A DNA stretch of 64,000 nt from Pseudomonas viridiflava (GTDB lineage Bacteria > Pseudomonadota > Gammaproteobacteria > Pseudomonadales > Pseudomonadaceae), in assembly GCF_900590755.1 (NCBI RefSeq), contig NZ_UUOC01000004.1:248001-312000 (forward strand). The letters run 5' to 3'. This document shows positions 19,665-28,256 of the stretch, one piece after another; position 1 is the first letter of the stretch; each line of letters opens with the position of its first letter. A program made the translations under genes and the position numbers. Below the pieces are notes generated by a model that had not been told where the DNA came from, searched no databases, and saw nothing but the letters and a program-made list of their open reading frames with translations.

Positions 19665-21077
19665 ATGGCCGGTTCTGCCGCACATCACTTTCGTTTGGAC
19701 ATTGATCCTCTGTTCCAGGATTTACAGGTGCTGTCGTTCACCGGTACGCAGGCTATCAGCGAGCCTTTTGCCCTTGAGCTCGAAGTGCTCATAGATGACC
19801 CCTGGCTGGATGTGCCAAGCCTTATGTACAAGGCGGCCTTTCTGAGTTTCAAAGGGCGCGATTGCGGGATTCACGGGCAGGTTCAGGGGGTGATGCGCAG
19901 CCACTTCAGGCCGGGCTCCGCGTGCTATCAGCTGACCATCGGGCCTCGGCTGGCGTGTCTGGCTCAGCGCTATACGCCGCGAATATTTCAGTGCATGACC
20001 GCCACCCAGATCATTCGCCAGGTGCTGCACGAGCACGGCATTCGTAAACACAGTTATCGTTTCGACCTGAAGGCTGAGCCCCGTCTGCGGGAGTACTGCG
20101 CGCAATACCGGGAGACCGACCTGGAACTGGTCCAGCGTTTGTGCGCCGAAGAGGGGATTCACTTCCATTTCCAGCATTCCCGGCAGGGGCATGAGTTGGT
20201 GTTTGGCGAAGGCCTGCGTGGCTTTCTCCGGGCACCGGTTGCCAATTTCAAACAAGCTCTGATGCAGCCGGGGGTGGTGCGTTTTTCAACAAGTACCGAG
20301 CTTGACGACCAGGTTGATAACTCCCGAACAGGGGGCGAGGGTGAAAGCACGTTGCCATTTGTGGCCGCCGGTTATCTGTTGCCGCTCAAAGGCCATCCCG
20401 ATGTCGCATTGAATCACCTGTGGCTGGTGACGCGAGTGGTCCATCAGGGCTTTGATCCCCGGCAAATGGAGGCGGCAACCGGGCATGAGCCGCCGATGTA
20501 CATCAACCACTTCAAGGTCGCGCCCTGGGAGGCGGGTTTCAAGCCCAGGCCTCAAGTGCGCAGGTATCCGGCGTCGCTGCATCGGGCGCAGATTGTCGGT
20601 GTCGAAGGTGAGCCGGTCAGCCGTGATGCTGAAGGTCGGGTCAAGGCGCTGTTTGACTGGGTGGGGCAGGGTCACGGGGCCATTCACAACTATTGCTGGT
20701 TGCCGGTCAGCACGCAGTTGAGCACCCGCTTGCTGGGCGGCATGAAGGTGATGGTGAGCTTCGAGTCAGGAGATATAGACAGGCCGATGATCATTGGCTG
20801 CGTGTGGAGCCCCAACGATCTGATGTCGAGCGGGCCGATTCAGCCGACACGCCCCGAGATGATCCAGGTCCAGCTTGGGCTGGCATCCGTGATGGGCGAT
20901 GAACCGTGGATGCAGATCGACGATGGCGCGCGTATCACGTGGGAAGAGGGACGGGAAATGTCCTTTCGTGTCGGTGACAGTCAACTGACGATTGATGCCG
21001 CAGGTGTGAAACTGAGTAGTCCGAAAGTCTTGTTCGTCGGTGGCAATGCCAATGGTAATGACGAAAACAGCAATTAG
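19665..21077 (+). CDS. Short orphan VgrG-type (TssI) protein
   Basis: 470-aa protein with the VgrG N-terminal gp27-like fold (begins HFRLDIDPLFQDLQVLSFTG; the REYCAQYRETDLELVQRLCAEEGIHFHF segment spans about residues 140-170) followed by a gp5-like OB domain around residues 310-395 (SFESGDIDRPMIIGCVW). Typical VgrGs are about 600-700 aa or more; this one ends shortly after the OB fold with only a stub of the needle region (SFRVGDSQLTIDAAGVKLSS). No T6SS core gene, adaptor or effector gene is adjacent. It could be a spike used by a T6SS encoded elsewhere, or a domesticated relative. Its stop overlaps the stop of the convergent MATE gene. Confidence 0.82.
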   Translation: MAGSAAHHFRLDIDPLFQDLQVLSFTGTQAISEPFALELEVLIDDPWLDVPSLMYKAAFLSFKGRDCGIHGQVQGVMRSHFRPGSACYQLTIGPRLACLAQRYTPRIFQCMTATQIIRQVLHEHGIRKHSYRFDLKAEPRLREYCAQYRETDLELVQRLCAEEGIHFHFQHSRQGHELVFGEGLRGFLRAPVANFKQALMQPGVVRFSTSTELDDQVDNSRTGGEGESTLPFVAAGYLLPLKGHPDVALNHLWLVTRVVHQGFDPRQMEAATGHEPPMYINHFKVAPWEAGFKPRPQVRRYPASLHRAQIVGVEGEPVSRDAEGRVKALFDWVGQGHGAIHNYCWLPVSTQLSTRLLGGMKVMVSFESGDIDRPMIIGCVWSPNDLMSSGPIQPTRPEMIQVQLGLASVMGDEPWMQIDDGARITWEEGREMSFRVGDSQLTIDAAGVKLSSPKVLFVGGNANGNDENSN

Positions 21078-22426
21078 TGTCCGGACTGCCCACTGAACCA
21101 CGCACCGGCTTTGCTCAACCGCCAGGTGACGAACGCCAGTGTCAGGGCGCGCAGTAACATGAAGGTCAGCAACGTCAGCCAAAGGCCGTGGTTGCCCAGG
21201 TCATGCAGCATCCAGGCAATCGGCGCGATGAGCAGCATGTTGACCAGCATCGTGTCGCGCATTTCGCGGGCGCGTGTCGCTCCGATGAACAGGCCATCAA
21301 GCAGATAGCTCCAGACCGCCAGCAGCGGCAGCGCGGCCAGATACGGCAGGTAGATGAACGCCGTTTGCCGGACGTCGACGATGTCGGTCTGCATGGCGAT
21401 AAACCAGTGGCCCGCCAACAGGAACAGCAAGGCGAACGCGACGCTGGCAATCAGCGACCAGCCTGCTGCGACGGTCAATGAACGACGCAAGGCATTCCTG
21501 TCCCGAGCGCCGATGGCGTGGCCGCAAAGTGCCTCCACTGCATGGGCCAGACCGTCCAGCGCATGGGCTGTTATTAACAGGCCGTTGAGCAGCAGGGCGT
21601 TGGCCGCAACGGTTGCATCTCCGAGTCGGGCGCCTTGTACGGTGATCAGAAAAAACACCGATTGCAGCACCAGGCTACGAATGAAAATATCGCGATTGAC
21701 CGCCAGCAGCGGGCGCCAGTTGTGCCAGAGTTTCAGCGCGGCCCACGCCACGTGGCCCGGCCAGAGGCGCAGGGTTTTGCGGGCCAGGGCCAGGCCGAGC
21801 AGGGCGCCGGTCCACTCGGCGATCACTGAAGCGCGGGCCGAGCCCACAACACCCCAGTCGAGCCCAATGACGAACCATAGATTCAAGGCAATGTTGAGCA
21901 GGTTGGTGGTCAGCAGAATGATCAGTGGCGCACGGGCGTTCTGGGTGCCGAGAAACCAGCCCACCAGTGCATAACCGGCCAAGGCGGCGGGCAGGCCGAA
22001 CAGCCGCGTGTGGAAGAACTCTTCTGTGAGCTGCTGCAGGTCTGAAGACGGCTGCATCATGCTCAGCGCCAGATGGCTGAACGGCAGGCCGATCACGCCC
22101 AGCAGCACTGCCAGGCCCATGGCCAGCAACAGACCTTGCAGCAGAATCTGGCGCAATGCCGAGCCATCGCTACGGCCAGCCGCCTGGGAAGCAAACCCGG
22201 TGGTGCCCATGCGCAGAAAGCCCATGGTCCAGGCCAGAAAGGTATACAGCGTCGAACCCACCGCCACTGCACCGAGTTGATGGGCATGGGGCAGATGACC
22301 GATGACGGCACTGTCGACCAGTGCCACCAGCGGTACGGAAATATTGGAAAGGATCATCGGCGCCGCCAATGCCCAGACCCGGTGATGGGTGGGGCGATGA
22401 CGCCAGTCGTTGAGCAAGGTGGACAT
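21074..22426 (-). CDS. MATE family efflux transporter (DinF-like)
   Basis: 450-aa inner-membrane protein with about 12 transmembrane helices in two MATE repeats, expected to export cationic or other small molecules using a Na+ or H+ gradient. The N-terminus (RVWALAAPMILSNISVPLVAL then DSAVIGHL) is typical of the DinF branch. It is convergent with the VgrG gene and the two stops share bases 21074-21077. A REPIN lies upstream. Substrate cannot be inferred. Confidence 0.93.
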   Translation of the reverse strand: MSTLLNDWRHRPTHHRVWALAAPMILSNISVPLVALVDSAVIGHLPHAHQLGAVAVGSTLYTFLAWTMGFLRMGTTGFASQAAGRSDGSALRQILLQGLLLAMGLAVLLGVIGLPFSHLALSMMQPSSDLQQLTEEFFHTRLFGLPAALAGYALVGWFLGTQNARAPLIILLTTNLLNIALNLWFVIGLDWGVVGSARASVIAEWTGALLGLALARKTLRLWPGHVAWAALKLWHNWRPLLAVNRDIFIRSLVLQSVFFLITVQGARLGDATVAANALLLNGLLITAHALDGLAHAVEALCGHAIGARDRNALRRSLTVAAGWSLIASVAFALLFLLAGHWFIAMQTDIVDVRQTAFIYLPYLAALPLLAVWSYLLDGLFIGATRAREMRDTMLVNMLLIAPIAWMLHDLGNHGLWLTLLTFMLLRALTLAFVTWRLSKAGAWFSGQSGH

Positions 22427-22486
22427 GAAGGCTCCCGGGCAAGGCGGGCATTGTAGTCATCGTTCTACAGCCAAGCGCATTTTTCT

Positions 22487-22562
22487 CTGTAGGAGCTGCC
22501 GCAGGCTGCGAAAGCATTCTTTCTGAACTACCGCGATTCGCAGCCTTCGGCAGCTCCTACAG
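22487..22562. repeat. REPIN family A, hybrid arms
   Basis: Arms 22487-22512 and 22537-22562. The left arm has the GCCGCAGGCTGCGAA variant while the right arm is complementary to GCCGAAGGCTGCGAA, giving one mismatch. It lies upstream of both the MATE gene (minus) and the alpha-2-macroglobulin gene (plus), so the promoters of both must be arranged around it. Confidence 0.93.
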
Positions 22563-22696
22563 ATTGCGTGTCCTTTTCCTACAACAAGCCCTGAGAACAA
22601 AGTCTCAAACCGGAGGTCTATTTTGCGCTTCGACATACCCGGTCACGTGGCTGCTATATAGTCACCTCCTCTCACCCGTCGCCAAATGAGTGCCCC

Positions 22697-25600
22697 ATGT
22701 TTAACAAAGGATTGTTTCTGGCCTGCGCGCTTGCGCTGCTGAGCGCCTGTGATTCCTCCACTCCCGACAAACCTGCTCCTGCTTCCGCGCCGGTTACGCA
22801 GTCTGCAGCGGTGGAATCAGGCAAGCCCAAGCCGGCAGTGGACCTCCCCGAGTTGAGCAAACGCTACGCCGGGCGTGACCTGACCGTGGTCGATGTCTCG
22901 GAAATTCAGGTCGACGGGGCGAGCACGTTATCGGTGAGCTTCTCGATCCCACTGGACCCGGAGCAGAAGTTCGCCGAAAAACTGCACTTGGTGGACAGCA
23001 AGAATGGCAAGGTCGACGGCGCCTGGGAGCTTTCCGACAATCTGATGGAGCTGCGCCTGCGCCATCTTGAGCCGCAACGCAAACTGGTACTCACAGTTGA
23101 TGCCGGTCTGCTGGCGGTCAACAAAGTGAAACTCGCCGCAGAGTTCATCAGCCGTCTGGAAACCGCCGACCTCAAAGCCACGGTCGGTTTCGCCAGCCGG
23201 GGCAGTTTGTTGCCCACCCGCCTGGCTGAAGGCTTGCCGGTGATCGCGCTGAACGTAGACAAGGTCAACGTCGAATTCTTCCGGATCAAAGCCGATGCTT
23301 TGCCGTCGTTCCTCAGCAGCTGGCGGGGGGCGTCGAGCCTTGAATACTACGAGTCCAACGAACTGCTGAGCCGGGCCGAGCTGGTCTACGAAGGCCGCTT
23401 TGACCTGAACCCTGCACGCAACACGAGGGAAACCCTGCTGCTGCCGATTGCGGGCATCAAGGCCCTGCAACAACCGGGCGTTTATCTGGCCGTGATGCGG
23501 GCATCGGGCAGTTACTCTTATGCCAATCCGGCGACGATCTTCACCTTGAGTGATATCGGCTTGTCGGTGCATCGCTATGCCAATCGTCTGGACGCCTTCA
23601 CCCAGGCGCTGGAAGGCGGTAAAGCCCTCAGCGGTGTCGAGCTGGAGCTGTACGACAACGAAGGCAAAGTGATCGGTCAGGCCAAGACCGACAATGCCGG
23701 CCACGCCCAGCTGCCGTTAACCGCCAAGGCGGCGGTGGTGCTTGCGCACAAGGACGATCAGACCAGCATGCTGCGTCTGGACAGCTCGGCGCTGGACCTG
23801 GCCGAATTCGACATCACTGGCCCCAAAGCGCACCCGCTGCAATTCTTCATATTTGGTCCGCGCGACCTGTATCGCCCCGGCGAAACTGTGCTGCTCAACG
23901 GCTTGCTGCGCGACAACGATGGCAAGGACGTGAAGCCGCAGCCGATCACCGTTGAAGTGCGTCGACCCGACGAGCAGGTCAGCCGCAAGTTTGTCTGGGA
24001 GGCGGACAAGTCTGGCCTCTACCAGTATCAGCTGCAACTGGCCGAAGAGGCGCCGACCGGTCGCTGGCAGCTGGTGTTCGACCTGGGTGACGGCAAACCG
24101 CAGCTCTACGAATTTCAGGTCGAAGACTTCCTGCCCGAGCGTCTGGCGCTGGAAATCAAAGGCAGCGACACACCTATTGCCCCGGCCGATAACGCCGTAT
24201 TCGAAATCTCGGGCCGCTACCTGTACGGCGCGCCAGCGTCAGGCAACAGCCTGTTGAATCTGCTTTATGTACGGCCGCTGCGTGAGGCAGTCGCCAGTCT
24301 GCCGGGTTATCAGTTCGGTTCGATCACCGAGCAGGAACTCAAGCAGGACCTGGAATACGATGCCAGCACTCTGGATGAAAAAGGCCTGCTGAGCCTGGAC
24401 CTGGAAAGCCAGTGGTCCAAGGCCAAATCGCCGCTGCAATTGATTCTGCAAGCCAGCCTGCAAGAGTCCGGTGGCCGGGCGATCACCCGCCGCGTGGTGC
24501 AGCCGGTCTGGCCTGCCGAGCAGATGCCAGGCTTGCGGCCGTTGTTTGGCAGCAAGCAGAACGGTGGTGACGAGTATTACGACGAAGCCGACGGCATGCC
24601 GCAGACCGATGGCGATGGCCCGGTGGAGTTCGAGGTGCTGATGGCCGACTTCGCGGGCAATAAGCTGGCGGCCGATAACCTGAAGGTCCGGCTGGTGCGC
24701 GAGCGTCGCGACTACTACTGGAACTACTCGGACGGTGACGGCTGGAGCTATCACTTCAATGAAAAATTCCTCAACCTCGATGAGTCCACGATCAACATCA
24801 AACAGGGCGCGACCGCCAAGGTCAGCTTCCCGGTTGAGTGGGGCCCATACCGCGTCGAAGTCGAAGACCCGAAAACCGGCTTGATCAGCAGCATGCGTTT
24901 CTGGGCCGGTTACCGCTGGCAGGACAACGCGGAGGGCGGCGCAGTAAGGCCCGATCAGGTCAAGCTGGCGCTGGACAAGCCTGGCTACAACGAAGGCGAC
25001 ACAGCCAAGGTCACCGTGACGCCGCCATCCGCCGGTAAAGGTTATCTGCTGGTCGAGTCCAGCGAAGGCCCGCTCTGGTGGCAGGAAATCGACGTGCCGG
25101 CCGAGGGCAAAACCTTCGATGTGCCGCTGGACAAGAAATGGTCCCGTCATGATTTGTACGTCAGCGCGCTGGTGATTCGTCCTGGCGAGCGCAAGGCCAA
25201 TGTCACGCCAAAACGTGCGGTGGGCGTGCTGCATCTGCCGCTGGATCGTTCGCCACGCAAACTGGCGCTGACGGTCACTGCCCCGGAAAAAATGCGTCCC
25301 AAGCAACCGCTGAAACTCAAGGTCGCCGCGAAAAACGCCGACGGCAGCGTGCCCAAAGAAGTGCATGTGCTGGTTTCGGCAGTCGACGTCGGCATCCTCA
25401 ATATCACCCGTTACGCCACGCCGGATCCGTTCGCCAGTCTGTTCGGGCGCAAAGAGTACGGTGCTGACCAACTGGATGTTTATGGGCAGCTCATCGAAGC
25501 CGGTCGCAATCGTCTGGCGACCCTGGCTTTCGGTGGTGACGCCCTGGCCAAGGGCGGCAAGCGGCCTGACACCTCGGTGACCATCGTGGCGCTGCAAAGC

Positions 25601-27652
25601 GCACCGGTGACACTGAATGAGCAGGGCGAAGGTGAAGTCAGCGTCGATATCCCGGACTTCAACGGCGAGCTGCGCATCATGGCTCAAGCCTGGACCGGCG
25701 AGCGTTACGGCATGGCTGAAGCGAAAACCGTGGTGGCTGCGCCGATCATTGCCGAGCTGTCCGCACCGCGCTTCCTGGCCGGTGGTGACCAGACCACGGT
25801 TGCGCTGGACCTGTCGAACCTGTCCGGCGCGGCTCAGAAACTCACCGTGCAAGCCAGTGCCGATGGCCAGTTGAACATGGCCAACGGCGAGCTGAACCAG
25901 ACCGTGCAACTGGCCCAGGGCCAACGCACCACGTTGCGCATTCCGGTGCGCGCGCTGGGTGGTCTGGGGCAGGGCAAATTCAAGGTTGTGGTGCAGGGGC
26001 TGGTATTGCCGGGCGAAAACCTGCCGCCGTTCTCCCGTGAGTGGACCATTGGCGTGCGCCCTGCGTATCCGGCGATCCTCAAACACTACCGCGCGGCCAT
26101 CAACGACCAGATGTGGAGCCTGCCGGAAGGTGCGCTCGATGCATTTGAACCGGCCGGTCGCGAGGCCATGCTCTCGGTATCGAGCCGACCACCGCTGAAC
26201 CTTGGCGAGCAGATTCGCGCACTGGAAGCCTACCCTTATGGCTGCCTGGAGCAGACCGCCAGCGGGCTTTATCCGTCGCTGTATGCCGACGCTGACACCC
26301 TGAAACGCCTGGGCATCAAGGGCGAAACCGATTTAGTGCGCAAGCGCAAAGTCGAGCTGGGCATCGAGCGCCTGCTGGGCATGCAACGCCACAACGGCAG
26401 CTTTGGCCTGTGGAATGCCGATGGCGAAGAGGAATACTGGCTGACGGCCTATGTCACTGACTTCCTGCTGCGCGCCCGTGACCAGGGTTTCGCCGTACCG
26501 CCGGACGCTTTGAAGAAAGCCAACGAGCGTCTGCTGCGTTACCTGCAGGAGCGCAATCTGATTGAGGTCAGCTACAGCCAGAACGCCGAACACACTCGCT
26601 TTGCGGTCCAGGCTTACGCGGGGCTGGTATTGGCTCGCAGTCAGCAGGCGCCACTGGGCGCGTTGCGCAGCCTGTTCGATCGCCGGACCGATGCGCGTTC
26701 TGGCTTGCCATTGGTGCAGCTGTCGGTGGCGCTGGAAAAAATGGGCGACAAGCCCCGCGCCGATCAGGCCATGCAGGCCGGGTTGGCGGCCAGTCGCAAA
26801 GGCAGCGAATGGCTGGCCGATTACGGCAGCCCGCTGCGCGATCAGGCCTTGATCCTGTCACTGCTGGAAGAGAACAACCTGGCGGCAGACAAACGCGATC
26901 AGCGTCTGTTTGCTCTGGCGGATGAGGTCGCGGCCAACCGTTATCTGTCCACTCAGGAGCGCAACGCGTTGTTCCTGGCGGGCCGTGGCCTGCTGAGCAA
27001 ACCGGAAAGCAAATGGGCGGCAACCCTAAGCAGCGGCTCGCAAACCCGCGATATCAGCAACGAGCAGCCGGGCATCAAGCTCGACGGCCCGCTGCTTGCA
27101 TCGCCCATGACGGTGCAGAATCAGGGCAGCGCGACGCTGTATCAGCAACTGACGATCTCGGGTTATCCGACCCAGCCGCCCGCCGCTGGGGGCGAAAACC
27201 TCAGCATCCGTCGCGAGTACCTGAGCCTGGATGGCGAACCGGCACAGATCGGTGCGCTGAAAAGCGGCCAATTGCTGCTGGTGCATATCGAAGTAAAAGC
27301 TCAGCAACGGGTGCCGGATGCATTGGTCGTGGACCTGTTGCCTGCGGGGCTGGAGTTGGAGAACCAGAACCTGGCTCAGAGCGCTGCGAGCCTGGAAGAT
27401 GCCAGCGATTCAGTCAAACAGTGGCGCGAGTCCATGGAGAACGCGGGCATCAAGCATCAGGAATATCGCGGTGATCGTTACGTGGCAGCGCTGGACCTGA
27501 ACGGCTACAACACGGTGCACCTGTTGTATCTGGCCCGCGCCGTGACGCCAGGTATCTACCGCGTACCGCCGCCGCAAGTGGAGTCGATGTATCGCCCGAA
27601 CTGGCAGGCCCTGGGTGAAGCGGCTGCGCAGATGGTGGTGAAGGGTAAGTAA
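22697..27652 (+). CDS. Bacterial alpha-2-macroglobulin lipoprotein
   Basis: 1651-aa protease-trapping protein of the YfhM/ECAM type, thought to guard the periplasm against incoming proteases. It has a lipoprotein signal with the modified cysteine at residue 18 (LLSACDSS). Asp at +2 is the classical inner-membrane retention signal in enterobacteria; sorting rules differ somewhat in Pseudomonas. Macroglobulin MG domains follow. The thioester motif CLEQ is at residues 1183-1186 in an alpha/alpha-toroid thioester domain, so covalent trapping should be possible. Partnership with PbpC is well known; pbpC lies 604 bases downstream with an antisense gene between. Confidence 0.95.
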   Translation: MFNKGLFLACALALLSACDSSTPDKPAPASAPVTQSAAVESGKPKPAVDLPELSKRYAGRDLTVVDVSEIQVDGASTLSVSFSIPLDPEQKFAEKLHLVDSKNGKVDGAWELSDNLMELRLRHLEPQRKLVLTVDAGLLAVNKVKLAAEFISRLETADLKATVGFASRGSLLPTRLAEGLPVIALNVDKVNVEFFRIKADALPSFLSSWRGASSLEYYESNELLSRAELVYEGRFDLNPARNTRETLLLPIAGIKALQQPGVYLAVMRASGSYSYANPATIFTLSDIGLSVHRYANRLDAFTQALEGGKALSGVELELYDNEGKVIGQAKTDNAGHAQLPLTAKAAVVLAHKDDQTSMLRLDSSALDLAEFDITGPKAHPLQFFIFGPRDLYRPGETVLLNGLLRDNDGKDVKPQPITVEVRRPDEQVSRKFVWEADKSGLYQYQLQLAEEAPTGRWQLVFDLGDGKPQLYEFQVEDFLPERLALEIKGSDTPIAPADNAVFEISGRYLYGAPASGNSLLNLLYVRPLREAVASLPGYQFGSITEQELKQDLEYDASTLDEKGLLSLDLESQWSKAKSPLQLILQASLQESGGRAITRRVVQPVWPAEQMPGLRPLFGSKQNGGDEYYDEADGMPQTDGDGPVEFEVLMADFAGNKLAADNLKVRLVRERRDYYWNYSDGDGWSYHFNEKFLNLDESTINIKQGATAKVSFPVEWGPYRVEVEDPKTGLISSMRFWAGYRWQDNAEGGAVRPDQVKLALDKPGYNEGDTAKVTVTPPSAGKGYLLVESSEGPLWWQEIDVPAEGKTFDVPLDKKWSRHDLYVSALVIRPGERKANVTPKRAVGVLHLPLDRSPRKLALTVTAPEKMRPKQPLKLKVAAKNADGSVPKEVHVLVSAVDVGILNITRYATPDPFASLFGRKEYGADQLDVYGQLIEAGRNRLATLAFGGDALAKGGKRPDTSVTIVALQSAPVTLNEQGEGEVSVDIPDFNGELRIMAQAWTGERYGMAEAKTVVAAPIIAELSAPRFLAGGDQTTVALDLSNLSGAAQKLTVQASADGQLNMANGELNQTVQLAQGQRTTLRIPVRALGGLGQGKFKVVVQGLVLPGENLPPFSREWTIGVRPAYPAILKHYRAAINDQMWSLPEGALDAFEPAGREAMLSVSSRPPLNLGEQIRALEAYPYGCLEQTASGLYPSLYADADTLKRLGIKGETDLVRKRKVELGIERLLGMQRHNGSFGLWNADGEEEYWLTAYVTDFLLRARDQGFAVPPDALKKANERLLRYLQERNLIEVSYSQNAEHTRFAVQAYAGLVLARSQQAPLGALRSLFDRRTDARSGLPLVQLSVALEKMGDKPRADQAMQAGLAASRKGSEWLADYGSPLRDQALILSLLEENNLAADKRDQRLFALADEVAANRYLSTQERNALFLAGRGLLSKPESKWAATLSSGSQTRDISNEQPGIKLDGPLLASPMTVQNQGSATLYQQLTISGYPTQPPAAGGENLSIRREYLSLDGEPAQIGALKSGQLLLVHIEVKAQQRVPDALVVDLLPAGLELENQNLAQSAASLEDASDSVKQWRESMENAGIKHQEYRGDRYVAALDLNGYNTVHLLYLARAVTPGIYRVPPPQVESMYRPNWQALGEAAAQMVVKGK

Positions 27653-27662
27653 CGACAATTTC

Positions 27663-27737
27663 CTGTAGGAGTTGCCGAAGGCTGCGAAAGCGGTACGTCA
27701 GGCAAATCGCTTTCGCAGCCTTCGGCAGCTCCTACAG
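27663..27737. repeat. REPIN family A
   Basis: Arms at 27663-27690 and 27710-27737 with a single mismatch (GTT against GCT) in 28 bases. It lies between the convergent alpha-2-macroglobulin and small membrane protein genes, 10 bases from each stop, so it probably caps both messages. Confidence 0.94.
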
Positions 27738-27747
27738 GTAAATCACA

Positions 27748-28041
27748 TCAATGAATAATCCAGCTCAACAGCCACAAGCCCAGAATCAGCCAGATGATGC
27801 CCATGATGATCGAGGCACGCATGAAGGCGCGGATAGCTGAGTACAAAAACAGCAGCCCGACGATCAGCGCTGCGATGCTGATCAGCGAGGTGTCCATGCC
27901 CAGTGTGCGAGACAGACCCTCAACGAAGTTACCGCCAGCATGCGCGAAGATATTGAACAACCAATCCAGGCTGTCGACGATGAACCGAATCACCGCGCCT
28001 AGCGCCTGGCCCAACCATTCAAAAAAGCTTTCTACCTGCAT
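27748..28041 (-). CDS. Small membrane protein, function unknown
   Basis: 97-aa protein with two or three hydrophobic segments: one amphipathic at the N-terminus (FFEWLGQALGAVIRFIVDSL), then ISIAALIVGLLFLYS and IIMGIIWLILGLWLL at the C-terminal end. I recognise no family. It runs antisense to, and between, the alpha-2-macroglobulin gene and pbpC. That position might mean a role in the same envelope process, but nothing in the sequence shows it. Confidence 0.75.
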   Translation of the reverse strand: MQVESFFEWLGQALGAVIRFIVDSLDWLFNIFAHAGGNFVEGLSRTLGMDTSLISIAALIVGLLFLYSAIRAFMRASIIMGIIWLILGLWLLSWIIH

Positions 28042-28179
28042 ATGTGCGTCCTGATTAGGGTCATGAAAAAAGGCGACTGTTCGCTTTGGCTATCGGTTGT
28101 TGCGGGGAGTTCCCTGGAGTGTAAAGGCGTTTTGCCTTGAGACCGGGAATATTGTCGCGATTGAGTCGACGCAGATTTT

Positions 28180-28253
28180 CTGTAGGAGCTGCCGAAGGCT
28201 GCGAAAGCGGTGCGTCAGATAAACCGATTCGCAGCCTTCGGCAGCTCCTACAG
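28180..28253. repeat. REPIN family A abutting the pbpC start
   Basis: Perfect 26-base arms (28180-28205, 28228-28253). Only GGG separates the right arm from the ATG of pbpC at 28257, so the place of the ribosome-binding site is occupied by the hairpin arm. Confidence 0.95.
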
Positions 28254-28256
28254 GGG

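Noticed and set aside
19665..21077. Prophage or T6SS island
   Set aside because: No other phage, tail or secretion gene flanks the VgrG gene; neighbours are core metabolic and transport genes.
24239..26086. Long antisense open frame inside the alpha-2-macroglobulin gene
   Set aside because: Shadow of a GC-rich gene; no start context or recognisable domain.
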